Positions 16,038-24,158 of a stretch of DNA of 42,098 bases are shown here, one piece after another (the stretch's first letter is position 1; each line of letters begins with the position of its first letter). Below the pieces are notes generated by a model, which was not told the origin of the DNA, searched no databases, and saw only the letters and a list, made by a program, of their open reading frames with translations. The stretch comes from Enterococcus sp. PF1-24. Lineage in GTDB: Bacteria > Bacillota > Bacilli > Lactobacillales > Enterococcaceae. The translations under genes and the position numbers were made by a program. The DNA is taken from positions 1 to 42,098 of the forward strand of contig NZ_JARXWL010000026.1 in NCBI RefSeq assembly GCF_029893325.1, given 5' to 3'.

Positions 16038-17690
16038 ATGAAGAAAATAATCAAGAAGCTAGCAGTCGCGAGTATTGCGCTTAGTTGCTTCGCTGGTTGT
16101 GGTAGCGACCAACAAGCAAATGAAAAAACCAAAGATACAACAGCCGAAAAATCCAAAACGGTTCAGCTGATGTCGTTAAGTGAATTAACCACGCTGGATA
16201 CAGCCGGGATGTTGGATTTTCCTGATGCGATTACCCACACCGCCGCTTTTGAAGGGTTATATACATTGGATGAAAATGATGAACTTATTCCGGCGGCTGC
16301 TAAAGACTTACCAGAAATTTCTGAAGATGGTTTAATTTATACGATTAAATTAAGAGAAAATATGCAATGGTCAAATGGCGATACAGTGACAGCTAAAGAT
16401 TTTGAATATGCTTGGAAAAGAGTAACTGACCCTGAAAATGCTTATGTTTATAGCTTTTTAGTGCAAGAGAATATTAAAAACGGCGTTGAAGTAGCAGCCG
16501 GGGAAAAGCCTGTATCGGAATTAGGAGTTAAAGCTTTAGATGACTATACTTTAGAAGTGGAATTAACTGAAGCTAAACCCTATTTTACTTCTTTAATGGC
16601 ATTTTCAACTTTTTTACCACAAAACGAAAAAGCTGTTGAAGAATTTGGAGAAAAATATGGAACTACTTCAGAAACAGTCGTCTATAATGGTCCTTTCATC
16701 GTAGAAAATTGGTCGCAGTCAGAAATCACTTGGGATTTAAAGAAAAATCCTGATTATTGGGATGCCGATAATGTTAAAGTTGATGCGGTTCATTATGAAA
16801 CCATAAAAGAAGGTTCGACTGCTTTAAATTTATATGAAGATGATTCGCTGGATTTAGCGTATTTAAGTGGAACTTTAGCAGAAATGAATATGAATCATGC
16901 GGATTTTAAATCTTACCCAACTGCAACCATGAACTATATTCGTTTTAATCAAAAACGAGCTGGGGCAGATACACCACTAGCGAACGAAAACTTGCGGAAA
17001 GCTTTGGCTCTCGGGATTGATAAAGAAACTTTAATTCGTAATGTGGTTGCTGACGGTTCAGTGCCTTTATATGGGGCAATTACTGAAGGTTTCGTTAAAA
17101 ATCCTGTCACTGAAGAAGATTTCCGTTCTGAAGCCGGTGATTTAGCTGTTTTTAATGAAACAGAAGCCTTAAAATACTGGGAAGCAGCTAAAAAAGAATT
17201 AGGGGAGAAAATTGAAATTGAATTAATGACCACTGATGCCGATCAATATAAAAAATTGGGGGAAAGCATCCAAGGAGAATGGCAAAATCGCTTTGACGGG
17301 TTAACAGTGACGATTCGCTCTTTACCGACGCAAACTGCTTTAAATATTAGTGCTGAAAGTGATTATGATGCCTTTTTAATTTATTGGACGCCAGATTATC
17401 AAGATCCAATTTCGACTTTGAAAATGTTGTATTCTGGCAATAACCGTAATTACAACAATCCAGCTTATGATGCTTTGTTAGATCAAGCAGCTAAAGATTA
17501 TGCTCTTGAACCAGAGAAACGCTGGCAAGCATTACTTGATGCTGAAAAAGTCGGCATTGAAGATACTGCCGGGATGCTTATTTTAAGTCAAAATCAACAA
17601 ACGGTCTTGCAAAATCCTGAGTTGAAAGGTGTTAATTTCCATACTTTTGGCGCCCCTTTAACTTTGAAGAATTTAGAGTGGCAAGAATAG
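16038..17690 (+). CDS. Peptide-binding lipoprotein, OppA-like (SBP family 5)
   Basis: A 550-aa extracellular solute-binding protein. Residues 1-20 form a lipoprotein signal ending FAG before C21, so the mature protein is lipid-anchored. The rest has the SBP_bac_5 layout: AAKDLPEIS and LREN..WSNGDTVTAKDFEYAWKR near residue 110, and RFNQKR near 300. It binds peptides in oligopeptide importers. No permease or ATPase genes are nearby, so it must use a distant Opp system or act as a receptor. AGGAG precedes the ATG. Confidence 0.9.
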   Translation: MKKIIKKLAVASIALSCFAGCGSDQQANEKTKDTTAEKSKTVQLMSLSELTTLDTAGMLDFPDAITHTAAFEGLYTLDENDELIPAAAKDLPEISEDGLIYTIKLRENMQWSNGDTVTAKDFEYAWKRVTDPENAYVYSFLVQENIKNGVEVAAGEKPVSELGVKALDDYTLEVELTEAKPYFTSLMAFSTFLPQNEKAVEEFGEKYGTTSETVVYNGPFIVENWSQSEITWDLKKNPDYWDADNVKVDAVHYETIKEGSTALNLYEDDSLDLAYLSGTLAEMNMNHADFKSYPTATMNYIRFNQKRAGADTPLANENLRKALALGIDKETLIRNVVADGSVPLYGAITEGFVKNPVTEEDFRSEAGDLAVFNETEALKYWEAAKKELGEKIEIELMTTDADQYKKLGESIQGEWQNRFDGLTVTIRSLPTQTALNISAESDYDAFLIYWTPDYQDPISTLKMLYSGNNRNYNNPAYDALLDQAAKDYALEPEKRWQALLDAEKVGIEDTAGMLILSQNQQTVLQNPELKGVNFHTFGAPLTLKNLEWQE

Positions 17691-17703
17691 AATAAAAATT
17701 GTG

Positions 17704-17734
17704 AGAGAGATAATTTTATTATCTCTCTTTTTTT
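17704..17734 (+). terminator. Intrinsic terminator after the OppA-like gene
   Basis: A 10-bp stem (17704-17713 with 17719-17728) and a T-run to 17734. Confidence 0.85.
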
Positions 17735-17790
17735 ATGGCAAGCAGCTGCGCTTTTCACGATATAATCAGCCTAAGGTCCCATTCGCTTAG

Positions 17791-17820
17791 TTGGTTGAGC
17801 TGTTAAGATAGTGTTATAAT
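17791..17820 (+). promoter_or_regulatory. Promoter of the glycosyltransferase locus
   Basis: TATAAT at 17815-17820 is preceded by TGT (extended -10). TTGGTT lies 18 nt upstream, a weak -35. Confidence 0.6.
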
Positions 17821-17862
17821 TATTTAATGAAGATTTTTGTTAGAAATGAAAGGAAAATAAAT

Positions 17863-19097
17863 ATGCCAAAAATTGTTTTTGCACCGGCAACTTTTAATTT
17901 GGCGGAAACGACCAGAATGATTGAAGTTGCTAAAGAGTTAAGGGCTGATTTTGAATGTGTGTTTTTTTGCTACTCAAAAACATATCTGGACTTAATTGAA
18001 GTAGAAGGTTTTCCGGTTTATTTGCTGCAACCAACCTTAACTAGCGAAATAGAAACCGCCATTATGCGTTTTGATCAATTGAAAAGCTTGAAAAATCCAT
18101 TTACGGAAGAGCTAGTTGCAGAACGAGTTGCCAGTGAGCTGGCTTTTTTTCAAGAGCAGCAACCAGCGATGATTGTTACAGGTACTAATATTACGGTCTT
18201 TTTATCCGCCCGCATTGCTCAAATTCCTTTAGTTTACGTTAAACCGATTGCTTTATCCCGACCCCATTTGGAAAATAGTGACTGGCAAAGCTTACCAACG
18301 ATTTTAAATAAAGCTTATTTACCTAAAAAGCTTTATGGCAAATAGTTAAACGGTTAACATTGCAAACAAAATGGCTACCCAAAAGTTTTAAAAAAGTTGC
18401 AGTCAAGCATAACCTTACCTTGCCAGCCTACACGATTGATTTATTTGATGGCGATTTAAACTTAAGCACCACGCTACCGGTTTTTACGAGAAATTATCAA
18501 TTTCCTGCAAACTATCAAGTTGCGGGGCCAATTTTTGCCAATTTGAAAAAAGAAATCCCAACGGAAATTCAAAAGGTGATTACTGAAGCGAAAGCAGCAG
18601 GTAAACAAGTCGTTTATTTAGCTTTAGGCAGTTCTGGCAATAAAAAATTAGCGATTAAATTACTAAATTATTTTGCTAAAACTGATTTTATTGTGATTGC
18701 GCCTTTGGCTGTTTATTTTAAAGATGATCTGCGGGCTTGGCCTGAAAATATTTATTTAGTTGATTGGCTGCCAGCTTTGGCGGTTTCACAACAAGTTGAT
18801 TTTTCCGTAATTCATGGTGGGGAAGGAACCGTCCAGACTGCCTGTGCTGCCGGCAAACCATTTATCGGTATCGGGCTACAATATGAACAAGAAATTAATG
18901 TCCGCTTTTGTGAAACTTTTGGTAACGCCGTTAGTTTAGCACCTAATAAAGTTAACGATACAAGCTTAACTGAGGCTATTGAGAAAATTTCTGAAGCAAC
19001 GGTGAAAGAAAAAGCGACGGAACTGGAAGTGGAAATGGCTAGTTTAAACGGTGCCAAGAAGGCAGCGAAAATTATAGTAGCTACTTATTTAAAATAA
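17863..19097 (+). pseudogene. GT1/MGT-type glycosyltransferase broken by a frameshift
   Basis: Two frames together make one family-1 (UGT/MGT-like) glycosyltransferase of about 410 aa. The N-terminal acceptor half runs from ATG 17863 (AAAGG upstream) to a TAG at 18343-18345. The C-terminal UDP-sugar half is open in the -1 frame to 19097 and holds the donor motif HGGEGTVQTACAAGKP and then YEQEINVR. The second frame stays open upstream to the A-run near 18325; adding one A to AAAAA gives a smooth join reading LPKKALWQIVKR. A TTG at 18360 is the only start for the second half and lacks a clear ribosome binding site. It is either a real inactivating deletion or a base-calling error. Confidence 0.8.
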
Positions 19098-19134
19098 GAT
19101 ATAATAATCTAAAAAAGCAGAGGGAGTGGAAAAT

Positions 19135-19731
19135 ATGAAAAAGAAAATGCAATTAGGCTTAACCTTACTAATTTCAGTTGTATTTTTAAGCGGTTGTCAA
19201 AATGTTCGCATGTTTTTTTCAGGATTTGAACAAAGTTTTAAAGGTTTAGATATGGTGATTCAAACTTACGATGAAGAAAGTCAATTAATTGATCGCATTG
19301 AAGGCAAATCAGTGATGATTGAACGGGATGAAACCTTTGATACTAATGAAGAATCAAAAGATTCTTCCGTTATTCAAGTGACGATTGGCTCTCATGAAAT
19401 GCACCACGTCGGTTCTTCACTAATCATTGCTGAAAAAGGCTTAGAAAATGTTTTTGAAGAATATAGTCAAAAAGTTGATGTTACAAATTTAGATCGCGGG
19501 ATTCCTTTTGTTAATTCAATGGTAAATGATTTGAAAAATTCTTTTACTGGTAAGAAAAAAGTGATTTTAATCCGTAGCCAAAATGGTACGCCATTAGCAA
19601 CTTATGCTGGTGATAAAGTTTCTTTATATGAAACGGATGTACCGAAAAGTACGGGGATTTTAATTGATGGGGAATACTTATTTGTTTATCGCTGTGATTA
19701 CACGATTTACGATTTAGCGTTATTAGAATAA
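19135..19731 (+). CDS. DUF5052 family lipoprotein
   Basis: A 198-aa lipoprotein. The signal peptide ends FLSG before C21. The mature part resembles DUF5052, found in streptococci and enterococci and of unknown function: SFKGLDMVIQTYDEES, IEGKSV, GSHEMHHVGSS, VILIRSQNGTPLATY and VYRCDYTIYD are its signature stretches. ATG 19135 is preceded by AGAGGGAG 8 nt away; an upstream GTG at 19126 overlaps that site. TATAAT at 19100-19105 may be its -10. Confidence 0.85.
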   Translation: MKKKMQLGLTLLISVVFLSGCQNVRMFFSGFEQSFKGLDMVIQTYDEESQLIDRIEGKSVMIERDETFDTNEESKDSSVIQVTIGSHEMHHVGSSLIIAEKGLENVFEEYSQKVDVTNLDRGIPFVNSMVNDLKNSFTGKKKVILIRSQNGTPLATYAGDKVSLYETDVPKSTGILIDGEYLFVYRCDYTIYDLALLE

Positions 19732-19738
19732 ATGATTA

Positions 19739-19787
19739 GGGACTAACCTAAAAAGCGATGTGTTTTTTAGGTTAGTCCCGTTTTTTT
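19739..19787 (+). terminator. Intrinsic terminator after the DUF5052 gene
   Basis: A 16-17-bp stem (19739-19754 with 19763-19779) and seven T at 19781-19787. Confidence 0.95.
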
Positions 19788-19789
19788 GT

Positions 19790-20593
19790 TTATAAAGATA
19801 AGTATTTTTCTAAATAATCTGCTAAACCATCTTGGTGATTTGTTAAATTGGTAACATCATTAGCAGCCGCTTTTGCTCGCTCTGTGCCGTTAGCCATCGC
19901 CACGCCCCAACCAGCTTCTTGCAACATTTCCAAATCATTGTGTTCATCGCCAAAAGCAATAACATTTTGGCGTTTAATGCCTAGCTGTTCTGAAATATGA
20001 GCAATCCCCTGCGCTTTTTGAATCCCCTTAGCAACGATTTCTAAAATAGGTGTTTGACCACCCCAAGTGCTAATATTGATATCTTTTCCATATTTTTTTG
20101 TCAAAATATTCTCAATTGGTTCAGTATTTTGATCTTTTAGCTTCAATAATAAAGAAGTAGGGTCAACTTTCATCGTTTTGCGGGATAAAAGATTTTGTTC
20201 GTCTTGAGCGTAAGAAAATAGTTTAGAGTCATAAGCTGATAATTCATTTAAATATAAGCTGGTTTTATTTTCAGCTGCTAACAGGTCAAACTGTAAGGTT
20301 TCTTTTTGCTCTAAAATATCAAAAGCAATTTCCCGCTGAATTTGATGTTCTTTTTCAGCGGACCATTTTTGATGAGGTACATGAACTAAAGCGCCATTAA
20401 AGTTAATCATAGGTGTGGTTAACTTTAATTCATCATAATAGTTAACGCTCATGCGATAAGGGCGGCCAGTAGCAATCACCACATGATGTCCAGCAGCTAT
20501 GGCTTTATGTAAAGTTTCTTTTGTTTTCATTGTAAGTTTTGATTCATTATTTAAAGTTGTTCCATCTAAGTCAATTGCGATTAATTTTTTCAA
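19790..20593 (-). CDS. Cof-type HAD-IIB sugar-phosphate phosphatase
   Basis: A 267-aa cytoplasmic HAD phosphatase. D8 and D10 in DLDGTTL are the nucleophile and acid/base; TGRP at 42-45 is motif II; FGDEHNDLEML near residue 215 is the Mg2+-binding motif IV. The long cap between motifs II and III defines subclass IIB (Cof/YidA type). The substrate is not predictable. The start is TTG with AGGGGG about 8 nt upstream. A terminator separates it from the PTS genes. Confidence 0.88.
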   Translation of the reverse strand: MKKLIAIDLDGTTLNNESKLTMKTKETLHKAIAAGHHVVIATGRPYRMSVNYYDELKLTTPMINFNGALVHVPHQKWSAEKEHQIQREIAFDILEQKETLQFDLLAAENKTSLYLNELSAYDSKLFSYAQDEQNLLSRKTMKVDPTSLLLKLKDQNTEPIENILTKKYGKDINISTWGGQTPILEIVAKGIQKAQGIAHISEQLGIKRQNVIAFGDEHNDLEMLQEAGWGVAMANGTERAKAAANDVTNLTNHQDGLADYLEKYLSL

Positions 20594-20763
20594 GTAAATA
20601 TCCCCCTATTGCATATTAATGTATAAACTTTATAGATAGCATGCCATCTATAAAACTTATTTCAAAATGACTCGCAAGTAGAATAGCATATTTTTGAGAG
20701 ATTACAAAGTTTTTAATTTATCAAAATCACAGAAATTTAAAGTAGCTGCTTTAATAAAAATAA

Positions 20764-20795
20764 GAAGTTTGAGAATTAAAAGCTTCTCAAACTTC
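20764..20795 (-). terminator. Intrinsic terminator of the beta-glucoside operon
   Basis: A perfect 12-bp stem (20764-20775 with 20784-20795) with a T-rich minus-strand tail, downstream of the small membrane protein gene. Confidence 0.82.
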
Positions 20796-20820
20796 CTATT
20801 TATCATGATAATGCAAAAAT

Positions 20821-21057
20821 TTATTTTAACTTGATGCTTCTTTGTAAATACGCATTTTGTAGAACAACTGTTGTTATTAAAGTTGCAAGAATCATCGGCA
20901 GAAGGGAGCCGATTAAAGTGCTAACAACTACTGTTACAAGTAAAAGTAAGAGGGTCAGCGCTAATAATTTTACAAAAGATAAGTTAAATTTTTGCCAATA
21001 ACGCTGAATAATAAAATGAGTCAAGAAAATTACGCAGCCACACAGCACATAAGTCAT
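20821..21057 (-). CDS. Small membrane protein downstream of PTS EIIC
   Basis: A 78-aa protein with about three hydrophobic helices (roughly 3-19, 30-50, 51-70) and a basic C-terminus. I recognise no family. It starts 27 nt after the EIIC gene on the same strand, has GAGGGA 7 nt before its ATG and ends before a terminator, so it is the last gene of the beta-glucoside transcript. It may accompany the permease, but nothing in the sequence shows a function. Confidence 0.65.
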   Translation of the reverse strand: MTYVLCGCVIFLTHFIIQRYWQKFNLSFVKLLALTLLLLLVTVVVSTLIGSLLPMILATLITTVVLQNAYLQRSIKLK

Positions 21058-21084
21058 AAAAAATCCCTCATTTCAATCAATTGT

Positions 21085-22395
21085 TTAGTTAGCTTCAGCT
21101 GTTTCATCTTGTAATTCTTGTTCAATTTGCATTTTTTCAAAAGCTTTAAAGAATGGATAATAAATTAATAAGGAAACAGCAAAGCAGACGAAGACCATGA
21201 CACAAGCGAACCAATTCCAATTAGAAGTAATCAATGCACCAAGTGGCGCCGGAATAGAAAACGGTGGTTTAACCATCATTCTCGGCATCCAACCAAGAAT
21301 TGTTACGATATAAATAATAATGGTATTAACGATTGGTACTAAAATAAATGGAATCGCTAATATAGGGTTCATGACAATTGGTGCACCAAAAATAATTGGT
21401 TCATTAATATTAAAAATACCTGGAAGAATGGATAAGCGACCTAATTGTTTTAAATATTTTGAACGTGAAAATAGGAATAAAACAACTAACGCTAAAGTTG
21501 CTCCGGTACCGCCCATTTGCGCATACCATTGATAAAATTGTTCGGTAAAGAGATTTGGTAAGTCAAAAGCACTCATACCATTTTGGAATAGTTCAGCATT
21601 TTCAATGATTGCTTGATCCCAAAACGGACGAATTACTGGACCCAACACAGCATGCCCATGAATCCCTAAAGCCCAGAATAAACAAATCATAAATTGCGTG
21701 ATAATTCCTCCAAATAAATTATTACCAGTTAGGAATCCTTTCAATGGTGAAATTGCTAAACTCAATAATTCATTTAAATTAAAATTGAAGAAATGTCTGG
21801 GAATCCAGAATAACATAATAACAATTAGTGTAGGTAGCAGTGCTGCAAAGGATTCGCCAACAACAGGTGGAACCCCAGCAGGCATTTTAATTTGAAGATT
21901 TTTTTCTTTAGTAAAGCGATAAATTTCAACAGAAATAAGTGCTGCAACAATTGCGCCAAAAAGTCCTTGTGAGCCTAATGGTGTAATTGGAATATAGCGG
22001 CCAGCTGCTACAGTATTGCCAAAAGTATCAACGCCTTCTTGCAAGTTGATCGGCACAACCATCAATAAAGTAGCTAACATTGATAAAAATCCACTAGTGA
22101 TTTTATCCAGTTTATAACCATTTCCTAAAAATGCGCCAATTGTAAAAGAAGCATATAAAGACATTAAGCCAACTGTGAAGCGAAAGGGTACATCTAAAGC
22201 TTGAATATAGGGGGCGATCATTTCTGAATAGCCGTCAATTGGTAAATTTAACAAGATAGTAAAGAACGAACCCACAATTGTTAAAGGTAAAATTGAAATT
22301 AAACCATTTCTGATTGCTTGAAGATGTCGTTGATTGCCAATCGCATTAGCGATTGGTAATAATTTTATAGCCAAATTATCAAATACTTTTATCAT
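21085..22395 (-). CDS. PTS EIIC permease, lactose/cellobiose (Lac) family
   Basis: A 436-aa sugar permease domain with about ten membrane segments. GIHGH at 244-248 and NEP at 331-333 (E332) match the substrate and phosphoryl-transfer site of cellobiose/diacetylchitobiose EIIC proteins. ATG 22395 follows AAAGGAG; an upstream in-frame start would add 18 residues without support. No EIIA or EIIB gene is in this locus, so it must borrow them from elsewhere. It lies 158 nt after the GH1 gene, long enough to hold a separate promoter, though none is convincing. Confidence 0.92.
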   Translation of the reverse strand: MIKVFDNLAIKLLPIANAIGNQRHLQAIRNGLISILPLTIVGSFFTILLNLPIDGYSEMIAPYIQALDVPFRFTVGLMSLYASFTIGAFLGNGYKLDKITSGFLSMLATLLMVVPINLQEGVDTFGNTVAAGRYIPITPLGSQGLFGAIVAALISVEIYRFTKEKNLQIKMPAGVPPVVGESFAALLPTLIVIMLFWIPRHFFNFNLNELLSLAISPLKGFLTGNNLFGGIITQFMICLFWALGIHGHAVLGPVIRPFWDQAIIENAELFQNGMSAFDLPNLFTEQFYQWYAQMGGTGATLALVVLFLFSRSKYLKQLGRLSILPGIFNINEPIIFGAPIVMNPILAIPFILVPIVNTIIIYIVTILGWMPRMMVKPPFSIPAPLGALITSNWNWFACVMVFVCFAVSLLIYYPFFKAFEKMQIEQELQDETAEAN

Positions 22396-22553
22396 TGAAA
22401 ACAACTCCTTTTGTTTATTGTTAAGAATAGTTAGCTGAATTTGGTACAAGTTATTACGTTTTTATCACGAAATCAATATAGCTTATTTTAATGAGGTATT
22501 TTTTAATGAGTTTAAGCTAGAGGACTGATATTCAGCAGTGAAAATTTTGTTGC

Positions 22554-23936
22554 TTAATCAAAGCCATTTTGTTGCGTTAATTTTTTAAACCAAGTACCAG
22601 ATTTTTTACGAGTTTTTTCTCCGGTATCAACATCTAAGCGGTAGAATCCATAACGATTTTTATAAGCGTTACTCCATGACCAACAATCTACAAAAGTCCA
22701 CATATGATAACCTAAACAATTTGCTCCTTCAACCATAGCCATATTTAAATAGCTTAGATGTTCTTTTAAGAAATCAATGCGGTAGTCGTCTTGAACCACA
22801 CCGTCTTTGATAAAACGTTCTTCATCTTGAATGCCAATGCCGTTTTCAGAAACGAACCAATCAATGTTGTTGTATTCTGTCTGAATTTTTTTGGCAATAT
22901 CATAAATCCCTTTTGGATAAATTTCAATTCCGCGAGAGGTATTCATTCTTCGACCAGGCATTTCATAGTTATCAAAGAACCATTCAGGTGAAAAGACACC
23001 TTCGAGATTTGGCGCACACTCTTTTGCTTTAACTCTTCTTGGTCGGTAGTAATTGATACCTAAAAGATCAATTTTAGTCGCCGCAATAAGTGCAGTATCG
23101 CCTTCTTTTATTTCAGGAAGTTGTTCATATTTTTTTAAAACTTCTTTTAATTTGGTTGGATAGCTACCTTTTAAGATGGCATCATTGATGCTTTTAGTAT
23201 AAAAAAGATCGGCCATTTCTGCTGCGTAAAGGTCAGCTGGATTTTGGCTGCGTGGATAAACGGGAATGACATCCATAATAATGCCTATTTTCCCTGAAAG
23301 GTTCATTTTTCGATAAACAGCCACGGCTTCACAATGAGCTAAGACAATGTGATGAAGGACTGTTGCAGCTCTTTTAAAATCCACTACATAGGGATAGTGG
23401 CGATCATGGAGATAGCCAGCTTCTGCGGGAATCATCGGTTCGTTGAAAGTAAACCAATGTTTTACGCGATCACCAAACAGTTCAAAGCAAGTTTTAGCAT
23501 AATGAACATAGGCTTGAATAACTTCGCGATTTTCAAAACCACCGATTTCTTGAAGTTTCATAGGCATATCAAAATGATAAAGGTTGATAAATGGTTCTAT
23601 CCCTTGTGAGAGTAGTTCATTAATCATATTGCTGTAAAAATCTACCCCTTTTTGATTAATTTCTCCAGTTCCGTTTGGAAAAAGCCTTGACCAAGAGATT
23701 GAGGTTCGAAAAGAATTAAAACCGATGGCCTTCATTCGTTGAATATCTTCTTGGTAATCTTGATAAAAATATGACGTGTTTTCTGTTGTAACACCGTCAA
23801 AAAAACGAAAGTTATATTCTTTTGATGAATAATCCCAGATATTTTCTCCTTTGCCATCATTTTTTTGTCTTCCTTCGGCTTGTGTTGCGCTACTAGCTGC
23901 TCCCCAGAAGAAATCTTTTGGAAATTGAATGTTCAT
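22554..23936 (-). CDS. GH1 6-phospho-beta-glucosidase
   Basis: A 460-aa family-1 glycosidase. The acid/base is E166 in TFNEP and the nucleophile E364 in SENG; DFFWGAASSATQAEG at the N-terminus is the family signature. Near residue 420, SWSNAYKNRYG carries the serine and tyrosine (S420, Y429) of the phosphate-binding trio of 6-phospho-glycosidases, while the usual lysine position is N427 with K426 beside it. Pairing with a PTS permease supports a phosphorylated beta-glucoside substrate. AGGAGG precedes ATG 23936. It is probably controlled by the divergent RpiR protein. Confidence 0.92.
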   Translation of the reverse strand: MNIQFPKDFFWGAASSATQAEGRQKNDGKGENIWDYSSKEYNFRFFDGVTTENTSYFYQDYQEDIQRMKAIGFNSFRTSISWSRLFPNGTGEINQKGVDFYSNMINELLSQGIEPFINLYHFDMPMKLQEIGGFENREVIQAYVHYAKTCFELFGDRVKHWFTFNEPMIPAEAGYLHDRHYPYVVDFKRAATVLHHIVLAHCEAVAVYRKMNLSGKIGIIMDVIPVYPRSQNPADLYAAEMADLFYTKSINDAILKGSYPTKLKEVLKKYEQLPEIKEGDTALIAATKIDLLGINYYRPRRVKAKECAPNLEGVFSPEWFFDNYEMPGRRMNTSRGIEIYPKGIYDIAKKIQTEYNNIDWFVSENGIGIQDEERFIKDGVVQDDYRIDFLKEHLSYLNMAMVEGANCLGYHMWTFVDCWSWSNAYKNRYGFYRLDVDTGEKTRKKSGTWFKKLTQQNGFD

Positions 23937-23995
23937 ATATTTCCTCCTTTTCTTTCATTTTATAGTCTTCTTTTTTACTACAGGTATCACTCGAC

Positions 23996-24012
23996 TGACA
24001 AAATAGTAATAG
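23996..24012 (+). promoter_or_regulatory. Candidate RpiR operator, copy 1
   Basis: TGACAAAATAGTAATAG matches 24120-24136 at 14 of 17 positions. It sits just upstream of the predicted rpiR -35 and upstream of the bgl gene on the other strand. Confidence 0.4.
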
Positions 24013-24014
24013 TG

Positions 24015-24043
24015 TTGCAGATTTATCAGCCGCCCTCTATAAT
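24015..24043 (+). promoter_or_regulatory. Promoter of the rpiR-type regulator
   Basis: TTGCAG, a 17-nt spacer and a perfect TATAAT. The leader to ATG 24159 is about 110 nt and holds the cre-like and palindromic sites. Confidence 0.7.
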
Positions 24044-24070
24044 GGAGTATAGCATCATCAATTTCACAAT

Positions 24071-24084
24071 GTTATACGCTTACA
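24071..24084 (-). promoter_or_regulatory. Candidate cre (CcpA) site
   Basis: On the minus strand TGTAAGCGTATAAC: the first eight bases match TGWAARCG exactly and the right half is imperfect. Placement in the bgl/rpiR intergenic region fits catabolite repression of a beta-glucoside operon. Confidence 0.35.
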
Positions 24085-24119
24085 AGAGGTTGTTAATTGT
24101 GTCGTTAGATTGATATTTT

Positions 24120-24144
24120 TGACAAAATTGTCACAGCTTGTGAC
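24120..24144 (+). promoter_or_regulatory. Overlapping palindromes, candidate RpiR operator copy 2
   Basis: TGACAA-AA-TTGTCA (24120-24133) and GTCACA-GCT-TGTGAC (24130-24144) overlap, immediately before the GGGGAGG ribosome binding site of the regulator gene. Suited to autoregulation. Confidence 0.45.
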
Positions 24145-24158
24145 TGGGGAGGCTCGCT

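Noticed and set aside
17738-17790. Another remnant of the palindromic repeat (AGCTGCGCTTTTCA)
   Set aside because: Only about 14 bases resemble fused repeat ends; too short to separate from chance.
18315-18345. Programmed -1 frameshifting joining the two glycosyltransferase halves
   Set aside because: No X-XXY-YYZ heptamer in the right phase (the zero frame reads CCT AAA AAG) and no clear downstream stimulator; a one-base deletion explains it better.
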